The notes under the pieces are model-generated. The model saw nothing but the letters and a program-made list of their open reading frames with translations. It ran no database searches and had not been told where the DNA came from. 64,000 nt of DNA from Sipunculus nudus (lineage: Eukaryota; Annelida; Sipuncula; Golfingiida; Sipunculidae). Position 1 is the first letter of the stretch; each line of letters opens with the position of its first letter. The stretch covers positions 39,517,956-39,581,955 of the forward strand of contig CM049318.1 in assembly GCA_026874595.1 (NCBI GenBank), read 5' to 3'. Both the position numbers and the translations under genes were made by a program. This document shows, in pieces, positions 13,401 to 23,458 of this stretch.

Positions 13401-13957
13401 ACTCAACTTTAAGGACTCAGACATGGACTTGAGTGGCTAGGACTTGCATTCAGATTTGGTTAGTCTGACCTCTACTGTATCACTGGTGTAAAGTGATATC
13501 TTTTCTATTTCTTCATGGACAAGTCAGAAGAGAATAATACTCCTGCTTTTTGTAACATGATAACTGCTGTAGAGCAAGTGAAATTAGGTGCAGAATAAGA
13601 ATTAAAGTTAATTATTTTTAACATTGTCTTTATGGAAATGTAAATTTTATTATTTCATTTGATATCATGCAGCAGATATTGATTATGTGACTAGCAAGCA
13701 GATCTATGTATTATGTAAGCTATCTGTTGGATCGACTACCATATGGTATTTTTACTTTCACAGGTTTATTTCTTGATCACCCAATATCATGCACAGTATG
13801 GCCAAGAGTGAACCCCTGTGTCTCTTGTTGTACAATGTATGTTATTAAGTATGTATCCTTAACTTGTTCACTTGATGATATGGGGCACAGGATTGATGAC
13901 CTTGAGAAGAACATTGCTGATCTCATGACCCAGGCCGGCATGGATGAAGGTCGCTGA
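10430..13957 (+). CDS. HSBP1: Heat shock factor-binding protein 1 (three exons)
   Basis: HSBP1 is a small nuclear and cytoplasmic coiled-coil protein that binds trimeric heat shock factor and damps its activity; it is also related to a WASH-complex assembly factor. Exons are 10430-10504, 12038-12104 and 13872-13957, giving 75 residues against about 76 in vertebrates. The core [22 protein letters not shown] and [15 protein letters not shown] is nearly identical to the family, with heptad hydrophobic residues throughout. Exon 1 supplies a divergent N-terminus ending NVQDLTQY, and the tail after QAG is short (MDEGR). Intron 1 is GT-AG (gtaagt...tttgcag). Intron 2 begins ATATCCTTT and ends AC, splitting the Ile codon of RIDDM; without that AT-AC intron the frame does not join. 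The only upstream in-frame Met choice consistent with the family is at 10430. Very sure of identity; the 5' UTR extent is unknown. Confidence 0.96.
10642..11283. mobile_element. MITE in HSBP1 intron 1, 8-bp target duplication
   Basis: The 642-bp element is flanked on both sides by GCTTGTTT (10634-10641 and 11284-11291). Its ends are inverted repeats of about 45 bp: the left starts GGATACCAGTCG, the right reversed starts GGGAACCAGTCG, and both continue CGTCACCACAGTCATTTCG. A further GTCACCAA word is repeated inside each end. There is no open frame, so it is non-autonomous. An 8-bp duplication with GG-starting ends fits Merlin, P or hAT superfamilies; which one is not decided. Confidence 0.88.
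12105..13871 (+). other. U12-type AT-AC intron of HSBP1
   Basis: The 5' splice site is A|ATATCCTTT (intron from 12105), a perfect minor-spliceosome AT-AC donor. The 3' end is ...TTGTTCAC (13871), preceded by ATCCTTAAC at 13855-13863, one mismatch from the U12 branch consensus TTCCTTAAC, with the branch A about 9-10 nt from the splice site. There is no good GT-AG alternative that keeps the protein frame. Confidence 0.93.
12589..13058. mobile_element. TTAA-flanked MITE, family copy 1
   Basis: Begins TTAAAGGGGCCCAAT and ends TTGGGCACCTTTAA, giving short inverted ends adjoining TTAA on each side (470 bp). It aligns along its length with 55729-56192, sharing for instance TATCACCG, CTGCTTGTTTTGTTTA or close variants, and CATTGCTGTGTTTACAAACA. 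TTAA targets are typical of piggyBac and Kolobok elements. No open frame. It sits inside the HSBP1 U12 intron. Confidence 0.85.
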
Positions 13958-14856
13958 GACATCACATCATTTTATAACATAGAAGAGTACTCAGGACAAT
14001 GTTGCTCGGAAGATACTTTAGTGGACATTATAATAAGAGTTTGTGTGAAGAGTATTGAGGAAGAAAAAAAGACATCCAGTAATGACTGAAATGTCATGGG
14101 GGGGAAACCCAGCAGTGTAGAAAGTTATAAGATTTCCCAGTCAGTGATCAGTATCACTTTTATGATTGTATTCAGCATCACGTTAACCAGCCAGTCGTTA
14201 TTTTTTTTCAATTCTGGACTCCCAAAAGATGTAATACAAGTCATATTTGATATTTCCTTTTCTGTACATTGATCCATGGTATTAACAAGATCTGAATATT
14301 ACAGTATTAAGCACCTTTTACATACTTTTGATGGTTGTGACTGCAGCCATGCTGCCAGGTTTGTAGATTTACATCCTTGTGTGATTAGCGAGTGTATACG
14401 GTTGTATGGAATAAAACCAAACTGTGATATTTATGCCCAAGTGTTCTTGTTGTGTTCTGTAGAGAGTGTGTGTTACAAATTAAGCAAATCTCAATCAACT
14501 GCTAAAATATGCAACTTTTGTCAAGAATTCATAAATGTGCTGTTTTGAAATGTTGCATATACTGAAGACTAACATTGCTCCGTTTATACCCATTGGCGTA
14601 TTACCATGCCATGACCCCCTTCACAATAGCTGTGAAAACATGATTCAGTTGGCATTTAGTAGTATATTGGACTAGCAAGCTTATTTGAGTCCTGACACAA
14701 GTCATAAGGGGGAATGCAGTACAACTGCCATCCCGCCTGCATCAGCATTGTGATAAACATCCAATACCGATAATATTAAAATATAGCTACATTAAGTTGC
14801 AAATGATGTAATAACACAAGGAAATTTATTTATATTTGAACTCAAAAAGCAATAAC
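13958..14856 (+). other. HSBP1 3' UTR and downstream DNA
   Basis: Noncoding sequence after the HSBP1 stop. A poly(A) signal at 14410-14415 probably ends the transcript near 14430. Nothing else is recognised up to the repeat that starts at 14857. Confidence 0.6.
14410..14415 (+). promoter_or_regulatory. Candidate HSBP1 polyadenylation signal
   Basis: AATAAA about 450 nt after the stop codon, followed within 30-65 nt by a GT-rich run (14441-14474) of the kind that marks cleavage sites. Confidence 0.55.
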
Positions 14857-15735
14857 TGTATCCGCCAAAACGAAGTTTTGCGGATACTATGTTTTTGACC
14901 GGGTTCCCCAGCTGCCGCCACCGCGTTTGTTTCCGGAGAATTCCTCTGAGACTACTGGACAGATTTTCCCCAAACTTGCACCAATTATCGGGTCACATGT
15001 GAACTGAGGCCTAACTAATTGGCCTTGACCTCTGACCTTTCCTCTCTGCCCAGTGTCCATTTGTGCGTCTGTTTCTACACAAAAAAACATATCTCTGGAA
15101 AAGTTTGATCGATCAGGAAAAAAATTTTGTAAAATTGTAGCCCTTGGATAGCTTTATAACATACTCAAATAATGGTGGCGCCATCTGCAACCATGTTTGC
15201 ACAGTGTCAATTGTTTATCTGCCTTGGGTTAAAATCACTCATATCTCTGCAGTGGTTTGACCAAATTACCTGTAAATACGGCATGCGTATACATCCTGGA
15301 TAGCTTTCTTGATTTTATGACAGGTGGCGCCAGCTTCATGCACGTTCACTCTGCAGACATTAATTATTATATCTCCGGACTCGTTTGACCAATCAGGAAA
15401 AAAAAATTTTTTCCTGAAATGTAGCCCTTGGATAGCTCTATAACATACACAAAAATGGTGGCGCCACCTACAGCCATTTTTGCGCAGAGTCCAACTGTTT
15501 GTCTGCTGTTGGATAAAATCACTCATATCTCTGCAGTGGTTTGACTTTTCCACCTGAAATTTTGCATGTGTATACATCTTGGAAAGTTTCTCGTTCAAAT
15601 AACAGGTGGCACCACCTACAATCATGTTTACGTGGCAGACATCCATTCTAATATGTAACACATGTAAGTCTATTTCCCCTTGCCACTCAATCCATGCCTC
15701 ACTTCACCCGTCCTACTCTGATTTTGGCGGATACA
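14857..15735 (+). mobile_element. Modular repeat family A, copy 1, with 14-bp inverted ends
   Basis: The element starts TGTATCCGCCAAAA and ends TTTTGGCGGATACA, a perfect 14-bp inverted pair. The left end also folds on itself: GTATCCGC-CAAAAC pairs with GTTTTG-CGGATAC. Inside, four modules of about 138-149 bp each carry a GGTGGCGCCA-type palindrome (near 15172, 15321, 15459, 15603) and alternating phrases such as GTAGCCCTTGGATAGCT and CTCATATCTCTGCAGTGG. A second copy lies reversed at 60964-61779. No target duplication is obvious and no transposase is encoded. Confidence 0.82.
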
Positions 15736-16094
15736 CGTAGTCGTTTGTGGACTACCTGTATTCTAGTTTCAATACGAGTTACCTGTGCAAGCCATCCTTG
15801 TATTCTTGAGGTCAGAAATTCAACAAACCCACAAGGGGATTATCTGATACCCTGAGTTACGACAAATTTTTCTGCACCTGACAGGTGTTAGCAGAAAGTA
15901 CATAAACAGCTAATGATTGATCTGGTTTATAGCTAACAATTGGTCTGTCTGTAAAAAATGATGAACATATTTGCATCCTCATCCAGCTTTAGTATGGTCT
16001 CTTAATATCTGAGCAAGACACTTTGGCATAGACTCTTTTATGTCAGAGGGCCAAAATGGCTCTAAGCAAATGACTGAATGTAGACCAGTGTTAA
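15736..16094 (-). other. ADAT3 3' flank
   Basis: Downstream of the ADAT3 stop codon on the minus strand. No poly(A) signal or other feature could be identified with confidence. Confidence 0.4.
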
Positions 16095-17144
16095 TTAATG
16101 ATCTTTAATCTGAACATGAAAAACTTCAAAATGATGATTGAGATTTGGATGCGTGTGTAAACTATATAAACTTCCAAGAGCTCCCTGTGGTGAGGGTTTT
16201 AGGTAAAACACACGGTGAACCCGGGAATGTAGGAGGGCCATAGAATCCATTACACCTGGCTCATGTGTGAGAAATGCATCATAACCAGTACAAAGGTATG
16301 GTCCTGACTTGTCCTTTATTTGGTGCACACAGTCTGTATAATACAGCGTGTTCTTGTGTTTGTTATAAACATGCCTGTACACGCCACCCCCCTGGCTTGT
16401 AGCTACCAAATCTATTGCCAGCATGACACAGGTATGTACTGGTTGACCTGTTGACTTAAGGCTGTCATGTGCTTTGGCTATGACACTATGCGTTTTGGAG
16501 TCTGCTATGACAGCACCTGTATTGTTTTCTCCTAGTGCTGCCCCAGCTTCGGCCACATTAATAGCATTCGTCATGCAATGTGAAATCCATGCCCTCTCTG
16601 CACCTTCAAATAAGAGATCTGTCAGTTGTTTTGCAATATATTTATCCTCATAGAAATTTACTGCCCACCACTTGGAGGCCTCTTCAAACTGTTTCCTTGT
16701 AAGAGCTGCTGCCTTTGGGACCTCAGTAACGGCTATATTGCACACACTAGCTGTATCTAATAACAACTCCTTGAAAATGACATCAGTCCCTTTATCGTCT
16801 TCATTCATCAGTACAGGTTTTAATATAACCTGAAGAGACCCATTGTGCCGCCTGACACGCTTCAAATGCTCCAGGTTTGTTAGGGGATGGGAGACACACA
16901 AGGATTTAACAATATGAGAAGTCTGTTTCTTGTCTTTTATGGTGGCTGTATATACCTTGACCAGTGACACAGGCTCTGTGTACTGCTTGTCAAGTACTGG
17001 TTGAATTCTGTTGATGCTGACTACAGCACTATTACAGTTGCTGATATCATTTGTGGATTCACTGCAACCGCTGGTCCCATCTAATGCAGCAGAAAGGTCC
17101 CCCTCCCCTGCAGGCATTATTTTCCTCCTTTTTGGCTCAGCCAT
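16095..17144 (-). CDS. ADAT3: tRNA-specific adenosine deaminase subunit ADAT3
   Basis: ADAT3 pairs with ADAT2 to convert adenosine 34 to inosine in tRNA anticodons; ADAT3 is the non-catalytic partner that helps hold tRNA. The 349-codon open frame matches the usual length of about 350. N-terminal residues 1-45 look disordered and 46-200 correspond to the RNA-binding part; the deaminase-like domain covers about 165-349. Hallmarks are YEDKY (165-169), AIDLVA with QGGG (243-254), [15 protein letters not shown] (282-296), [12 protein letters not shown] (303-314) and GALGSLY...NLNHHFEVF. Odd: the family zinc ligands are replaced. HAVM reads TCVM (Thr238), and PCxMC reads PGVMD (Gly297, Asp300). A TTTCTTTCAG acceptor 3 nt before the ATG (17148-17150) indicates a 5' UTR intron and argues against a processed retrocopy. 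It may be a diverged paralogue or a form that folds without zinc. Confidence 0.93.
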   Translation of the reverse strand: MAEPKRRKIMPAGEGDLSAALDGTSGCSESTNDISNCNSAVVSINRIQPVLDKQYTEPVSLVKVYTATIKDKKQTSHIVKSLCVSHPLTNLEHLKRVRRHNGSLQVILKPVLMNEDDKGTDVIFKELLLDTASVCNIAVTEVPKAAALTRKQFEEASKWWAVNFYEDKYIAKQLTDLLFEGAERAWISHCMTNAINVAEAGAALGENNTGAVIADSKTHSVIAKAHDSLKSTGQPVHTCVMLAIDLVATSQGGGVYRHVYNKHKNTLYYTDCVHQIKDKSGPYLCTGYDAFLTHEPGVMDSMALLHSRVHRVFYLKPSPQGALGSLYSLHTHPNLNHHFEVFHVQIKDH

Positions 17145-17157
17145 TTGCTGAAAGAAA
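17145..17157 (-). promoter_or_regulatory. Splice acceptor in the ADAT3 5' UTR
   Basis: On the minus strand TTTTCTTTCAG immediately precedes CAA-ATG, giving a good pyrimidine tract and CAG. The upstream 5' UTR exon was not located. Confidence 0.6.
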
Positions 17158-17164
17158 ATTAATC

Positions 17165-17265
17165 ACTTGAAATTACAATATTATTATTATACCATATTAT
17201 ATAGCACTCTTTTCACTCAAAGAGTACTCCAAAGTGCTTTACAATGTAAATTTCTTATACAATAA
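17165..17265 (-). mobile_element. LINE 3' tail remnant with (ATT)n
   Basis: Read on the minus strand: GTAAAGCACTTTGGAGTACT, then a TATATAATATGG stretch, then an (ATT)n-like tail. The same arrangement (GTACAGCG..., TTTATAAAATAAATT, (ATT)n) ends the LINE at 58393-58935, so this is probably a detached 3' end of a related LINE. Confidence 0.55.
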
Positions 17266-17634
17266 TAAACATAAACCATACAATAGTGATTTTCAAAATA
17301 CAAATTATACAATTACAAGGTCTTGTGCAGTGTAAATTGATTAAACATTCAAAATACCAACTTCCAACTAAACAAGAGAGAATAATGAAGATAATAATTA
17401 ATAACTGAGATAATTAAGTACAAGCATACCAAAAAGGACATTCCAGATTAATTCGGTCTTAATATTATTAATTTGGTCTTAACAAGTAAAGATAAATATG
17501 GAAGAGGTTTTCAAGCCATTTCATGTTTATTTTCAACTAATAGTGCATTACACATCCATGAAAAAAATTCGGCAAAAATGCTCCATGGATTCTCAGACTT
17601 TTAGACAAACCCAGCTGTAATAGAAATATAAATA
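17265..17634. other. Intergenic, nothing recognised
   Basis: AT-rich, no feature identified. Confidence 0.5.
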
Positions 17635-18478
17635 GATGTGGTCAGACAATGGTCCTAAGAGGGCCCCGCATTTCTGCTAGAGCTTGACTAGTTACATATG
17701 GGTGAAAAATTAAGTAAAATTTTTAAAATATCACAAACAGAAACAGGTGTTCATCAATATACATGAGGAAAATATAGTACTGGATGAAATGATATTAAAG
17801 AAGATATGTCTGAAATAATGTGTGCAATAGAAAATCACCGAATGTAGTCTGTTAGCCATATTTTGAGCAAGTCTGTAATTCAATAGGTCTGGAGCCCTCA
17901 TAGGTACCAATCATCCCTGTGAATCTGGGAAAGCTGCAGTATGTTGTTGTTGAGTTAAAGCGCATGAAAGAAAATCAGTGATCGGGCTGTGGCGGCCATA
18001 TACAAATTCCAACATGTCTGTAATTCAATAGGTCTGGAGCCCTCATAGGTACCAATCATCCCTGTGAATTTGGGAAAGCTGCAGTAGGTTGTTGTTGAGT
18101 TATCGTGCACAAAAGAAAATCTGTGATTCGGCTGTTAGCCATATTTTGAGCAAGTCTGTAATTCAACAGGTCTGGAGCCCTCATAAGTACCAATCATCCC
18201 TGTGAATTTGGGAAAGCTGCAGTATGTTGTTGTTGAGTTATAGCGCGTGAAAGAAAATCAGTGATCGGGCTGTGGTGGCCATATACAAATTCCAACAGGT
18301 CTGTAATTCAATAGGTCTGGAGCCCTCATAGGTGCCAATCATCCCTGTGAATTTGTGAATGCTGCAGTATGTAGTAGTGCACGAAAGAAAGTGTCACTGA
18401 CGGAAGGACGGAAGTATGGACGGATCGAAGGATGGACTGACACAGTGATCACTATAGGGCTGCTTGTCAAGTGGGGCC
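17635..18478 (+). repeat. Repeat family B, copy 2, four tandem modules
   Basis: The block GTCTGTAATTCAA(T/C)AGGTCTGG recurs at 17871, 18016, 18154 and 18299, giving module lengths of 145, 138 and 145 bp. Two module types alternate: one preceded by AGCCATATTTTGAGCAA, the other by GGCCATATACAAATTCCAAC. The left end (near 17640) carries GATGTGGTCAGACAATGG and AGGGCCCC; the right end carries GACGGA-type words and GGGGCCCTAATTA. The single-module relative is at 8500-8895. Confidence 0.85.
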
Positions 18479-18599
18479 CTAATTAACTGTTTAAAAAGGA
18501 TTATGGCTGACAATGAAACCTGGATTAGGAAATCCCAAGCATGTTATTAATGGTATTTAATTTGCATTCCAAACATAATTTGAAAAATGAAAATTTATA

Positions 18600-19445
18600 T
18601 GAATTTAAAAACCTGTATAAGCCTGTTGACCATAGTAATTTAACACCCAGAAAAGCAATATATCACTTACTGTTGTATAATTCAGCTATTTTGATTGGCA
18701 AAACAAAGACTATTGTGTACAGCAGATTCTGCACATACAGGATTATACTCAACAGCTAAAATCAATCCTGAAAGTCTGTTGATCACCCCTGCAATTTAAC
18801 AGTGGCAGCCATATTGGAAAGAAGGCTTCTCAGAAAAACTTACCCCTTCAGAAATGTGGTTACAATTTTTTAGATATAATTATTGACTTCCCAATAAAAG
18901 CCAAAAGAATCTGCTCGATATTGAGAGCATACTTTTTTTTAATATGACAAATAAGATGATCTGGGCTTCTGAACTGCATAAAAATGTCTAAAAGACAGTT
19001 CAGATGGGATCATTAAATTGTGAAGCATTAATGTCAACTTTCCTATTTATTTTCCCAGGTATATGTGTATGTTCAGGGGCCCAAAAATTCTCAGATTTCC
19101 GAAATAAAAATCAGAGAGACTCATAATAATTCAGCAGTAAATCGGTCTGGTAATCATCCAACATATGAAATGACATGTTGAAAAACTATATATCCGAAAG
19201 GGTTAACTTTTTTTCCAAGAAGGCTTCAGTCCAATATGGCTGCCACTGTTAAATCACGGGGTGATCATCAGACTTTTGAGATTTATTTAAGCATTTAAGT
19301 CAAATCCAGTGGGTGCAGAATCAGCTGTTGTCAGAATAGTCTTTGTTTTGCCAATTAAAATACCTGAATCAAAGGTGATACATTTCCAATGAGTGATATG
19401 TTGCTTTTCTGAGCGTTTAAAATACTATGGTCAATTTCCAAACTT
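18600..19445. repeat. Long imperfect inverted repeat (foldback)
   Basis: The left arm (about 18630-18845) and right arm (about 19205-19440) are inverted copies. Examples: GGCAAAACAAAGACTATT against AATAGTCTTTGTTTTGCC; ATTTAACAGTGGCAGCCAT against ATGGCTGCCACTGTTAAAT; GACCATAGTA against TACTATGGTC. The centre (18850-19200) is unpaired. No target duplication was identified and no protein is encoded. Confidence 0.8.
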
Positions 19446-20060
19446 TTACAAGATTTTCCGGGTTTTACTTATGCATAGGGGCAGTGGATGGGTGTAAACC
19501 CAGTTGACACTAAACACAGAGACACAGTGCCCTGGTTTCATCTTATGACGATGCACCCAGTTTAAGTACATGCATCTTAACTTAAATGTGGTGAACCAGG
19601 GCTGTTGTTTCAGCAAGCGTTGTGCAGTGCATGGCTGCTGTGAGTGTCCTAGTACCTGGACCACTGGCTACACAAGACCACTGGCTACATGGGTTGTTAC
19701 CAGGGTTATACACTCGACTGGGCAAAACTATAGAAACCGGGCTGCAGCCTATCACCAGTAACTTATGCACAACGGATGTCACATAATAAATTGTTTCCTG
19801 ACAAAGGCTGATACTTATTATTTTCCTGAGAATTCCTGTATTTAATTTTGCTCATAACTGGAGTCATATTAGAGGAGGAGGGGTCCGGGGAACCTGGGTT
19901 CCCCACCTGAACAGGGGTGTGGGGGCGGAGCGACCACCTTAAGCTTAATTCTCCTGTTCAAACAGTAAATCATTCCCCATTTTCTCGCCCATTCCTCAAT
20001 AGATGGCGCTCCAATCACAGATATAAATGAACAGAAATCGCCCCTGCTGGTATCTCGTCT
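19446..20060. other. Intergenic, nothing firm
   Basis: Contains a short direct repeat (CCACTGGCTACA at about 19660 and 19678) and a GGGGAACC...GGTTCCCC palindrome near 19886-19904. No gene. Confidence 0.45.
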
Positions 20061-20063
20061 TCA

Positions 20064-20130
20064 TGGCTCACTTAGTAGCGTGCAAGGCTCCTAGTCTACA
20101 GATCATAGGTTCGATTCCCAATTCAGGTGA
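20064..20130 (+). mobile_element. tRNA-derived SINE head (candidate)
   Basis: TGGCTCACTTAGTAGCG (A-box like) is followed 28 nt later by GGTTCGATTCC, a perfect B box (20108-20118). No acceptor stem can be formed, so it is not a tRNA gene; a tRNA-derived SINE fragment is the best reading. Confidence 0.55.
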
Positions 20131-20305
20131 CTTCTGATGTTTTGAAGTTGTTTATGTTAGAATAGTTGACATGAGTGTAGGGACATCTACAGGGAAAAGT
20201 AGGAGTTAAAATAGGGAATGAGAAGAGAGAGTTTTATTTATATTTCCTCAATAGAAGCATTACCTGCATTCTATAATGGCTCCCTGGATTGTTTCAGTCG
20301 GCCAG

Positions 20306-20552
20306 GTGCTAGACCCAGTTGTGGCTATGTTGTAAACTCAGAGCCACAGGTCCCAGCCTTCAATTATCCAGTGGATGGGAGTAGGCTACACCTGATGTTG
20401 GGTGCTTATCCCAGTGCCCCTGTGCTGATTGTTTCAAGAGGCACATGTATTAATGTCCTTAAAATGGGTACATCGTCGTCACCTGCATCCGATCCTGTCT
20501 GCTAGATAAATGAAGGCAGGGACCTGTGCAGGCTGTGGCTCTGTGTTTACAA
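20306..20552. repeat. Partial inverted repeat flanking the MITE at 20562
   Basis: Sequence at about 20308-20360 reversed (GGGACCTGTGGCTCTG, TTTACAACATAGCCAC, AACTGGGTCTAG) matches 20516-20561 joined to 21034-21053. It therefore supplies an uninterrupted version of the site into which the MITE at 20562 inserted. Confidence 0.7.
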
Positions 20553-20561
20553 CAGAGCCAC

Positions 20562-21033
20562 GGTCCCCCTAAACACCCAAAACACCGGTGTTTTGGGTAT
20601 CTGTGACGAGACATCACAAGACACCCACTTAACTTCAAACCTGATCCCAAAACGTAACACCAATCGATTAATAATCATCATATGGATATATATCTGCAAT
20701 TTTGTTTCATAAATTTGTGACATAAAGATAAAAAAGTGTTTTGTGCCCTGGTCGGTTTACTGGGCACTCACTGCAGCCATTTATGCCAGATATGACCCTG
20801 CCCCCTAGTGGCGCAAGTTGCAATTAAGCAGCACACTTGTCAGTTGTACAAAACACCATTGCTTTCTTTTATTTTACAGAATAGTGGCACATTTCCGCAT
20901 TAACATATGCAACAGATGATGAGTTATTAACTGACACCAGTGTTTAGCTTCAAGTTCCAATTTAAAAGGGTGTTTCGTGGTGTTTCGTCACACGTACCCA
21001 AAACACCGATGTTTTGGGTGTTTAGGCGGACCC
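20562..21033. mobile_element. MITE with about 70-bp inverted ends, 8-9 bp target duplication
   Basis: Flanked by CAGAGCCAC at 20553-20561 and 21034-21042. The left end starts GGTCCCCCTAAACACC and the right end reversed starts GGGTCCGCCTAAACACC. Both continue into AAAACACCGGTGTTTTGGGT or a one-base variant, itself a small palindrome, and then GTGTGACGA-like sequence. About 472 bp, noncoding. The inverted copy at 20308-20360 gives the empty site. Confidence 0.82.
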
Positions 21034-21186
21034 CAGAGCCACAACTGGGTCTAGGCCAGGTGCAAGTGTCAAATTTCAGCTGGATAAGTCAGGAAGTTAG
21101 CAGTATTGATGTAACACGTGCACTGCACACTGCTGGCTGAAAAAAAACCACCCCAGCTCACCATAGTCTAACAGTGCATGTGTTCC

Positions 21187-21646
21187 GGCACTCGGTAAAA
21201 CCCGGAATTTCCGAGGATATTCCGAGATCCCTCGGAATAAAAGTTTGAGCCATTTCCCTCGGCAGAGGATCCTTGAAAAAAAGTACCCATACCTGAAGAA
21301 TGAACAATTATCTTCTCATTTATTCAGGGTTCCGTTCTAATCCTCGACTCATTGAGGTACAGCATACGATTTTTTTAACATCTTTTCAAACAGCCCTGCA
21401 CGACTGCCATGTTTACTAATATTTTGGAAGCACCTGGAGAATCCCGGAGAATCCAGACTCACGGCGACCGGGCCCACTCAAAACCACATAAAAAAACTGC
21501 AGCTTTCTCCATTCCTGTTGACAAATTAATTATTACCTGTTGGGTTACATCGTTTATTCGTTTAATTCTTCTATAGCGCTTTAATTAAATTATAATTTCA
21601 TATATTAGGTCTATAGATAGTAAATAAATAGTAATAAAATGTACAA

Positions 21647-21689
<43 letters not shown>

Positions 21690-23143
21690 TATATATATAT
21701 ATGTATGGATATTTAAAATCATTACATTGGTATTTAAATTCAATATTTCATTGTGGTATCAGGTATATTTCATGAGGCTTAATTTACTTTCAATTTGTAC
21801 ATATTTCATTTGATTGTTATGGTTCAGTTGTTAATAAATGATTTTGTTTTCAAATGTGTTCCTTTGTTCATTGGACTTATAAAAAAATAGAATTTTAATA
21901 ATGCCAGTGGTAAATGAAGACACTTGTAGACACTGATACTGCTGTAGCCTCCCTGTCCAAATGTCATGCCACTTCCATTAATTGTAGAATCTCTCTCCAT
22001 GCCCTGCCCCTTTCTTTAGTTGTGGCCTTCCACAATATTTCATGATCTTATTATCAGTAAGACGAGTATATCTAATAAATCTACAATTCACTCTCTTTAC
22101 TGGCCATATCCTTTTTATCCAGGCCTGTCAGCTGTTTATACTCTCCACGAATTCTCATGGAACCACCGGATTTAGGTATGATCTACCATAAACAAGGCCG
22201 TCGTCCCGGGCAAGTCAGATCTGGCTCGGAAAACCGTAAAATACGCCTTTAAAAGTCGAGGATTAGAACGGAACCCCAAAGAAATAGGAAGATAATTATT
22301 CATTTTATATGTATGTGAACTTTTTTCCTACTTTCAGGGATCTTCTGCTGAGGTACGCTCCCGAGGCAGCGGAAATCTTGCGCTTCTAAAGAAGCAACTG
22401 ATTTTCACGCTGCCAGCTGTGACCGTTTATGATATATTTAGACACCAGGTGGCGGTTTGTTGTCCACTGAAATAAACGTGCATACGATGTGACAAGTAGC
22501 CAATCAGATGCCAAAAAACAAACACTCAACAGGCATCCTGGCTCCGCCCATTGCCGCGCTTCAAGCGCCGTTTGATGAGTTTCCGGTCGAATTTAAATTG
22601 CTCCCTCTGCATTCTCACATCATCGACCGATTCGATTATGACATTATGACTGTGTTAGCGTAGCCATGTATCTGTTGTCTGCAGAACTGAAACCAGCCAG
22701 CGAGGTGTGCACGCAGCCTTTGTTGTTACGTTTCGTTTGAATTACAGCTCACCAGCCGAGCATCCTATGTGCCAAGGCCCTAAGCAAACCATGTCAGGGG
22801 CAATTCTCTCTGAGCCTGTGGCCTGTTTAGACGGTTACGCTGGGGGAGGAGCTGTCACTCAAAAAGAAATGAATATGATTGGCTCCGTGTATTCCTCGCT
22901 TGGCTTTGTCTTCCAGCACAAAGTTTAATCTGATTGGACAAAAATACAGTGCTCCCCTCTGGTGTTGCAAAGCAGGATACGAGGTCATAACAAACAGCGC
23001 CTTATACGATATAGGAAGTAGCCCTATAGGTAAAGCGCTGTGTAAAGAGCGTACTGCTGAGGGAAATGGCTCAAACATTTATTCCGAGGAATCTCGGAAT
23101 ATCTTCGGAAATTCCGCGGAATTTCCGGGTTTTACCGAGTGCC
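21187..23143. mobile_element. Mutator-like non-autonomous element, 9-bp target duplication
   Basis: ATGTGTTCC flanks both sides (21178-21186 and 23144-23152). The ends are GGCACTCGGTAAAACCCGGA and its inverted counterpart. The left arm runs to about 21350. The right arm is in two pieces: 22247-22353, which pairs with AGGGTTCCGTTCTAATCCTC at about 21326-21345, and 23054-23143. They are separated by a later insertion. Arms of about 165 bp with a 9-bp duplication suit the Mutator superfamily. The interior holds a (TA)n at 21649-21702 and no transposase. Confidence 0.88.
22354..23053. mobile_element. 700-bp element nested in the Mutator-like element
   Basis: CTGCTGAGG lies on both sides (22345-22353 and 23054-23062) exactly where the right arm of the host element is broken. 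The insert begins TACGCTC and ends GAGCGTA, a 7-bp inverted pair, and is 700 bp long. It is relatively rich in CpG and CCAAT-like words (CCAATCAG, GATTGGCT) and has no convincing coding frame. A 9-bp duplication again suits a Mutator-type transposase. Confidence 0.85.
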
Positions 23144-23458
23144 ATGTGTTCCCGTCGGCTAGAAAAATGGGGCAGCGACATATGGCTCGGTGTTTAACCA
23201 CAATTGGGTGGGCGATAATAAAAGATATTGCAGATTTTCTACTGCAGGATCAAATCCTTGGAAGAAATAAGTCTGGTGAATAAATAAATGAGGTAAAACT
23301 GATTCTACCAGAGCATTGTTATTGAAAGAATTTCTGTTACTCAAACACTGTACCGTCGCTAAGTCCAGGTGATGCTGCCTTGCAAAGACCGGTCTGGTGT
23401 AGCGTAATATTTTGTTACACTGAACTTGTTCGTGTAAAGCAAATAGTTTACTCCCAGT

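Noticed and set aside
17635-18478. Regular repeats considered as a CRISPR array
   Set aside because: Modules of about 145 bp with no unique spacers in a eukaryotic context are a tandem repeat, not CRISPR.
22707-23283. Open frames of 73 and 134 codons within nested transposons
   Set aside because: They cross an element boundary with a target duplication and show no transposase motif.
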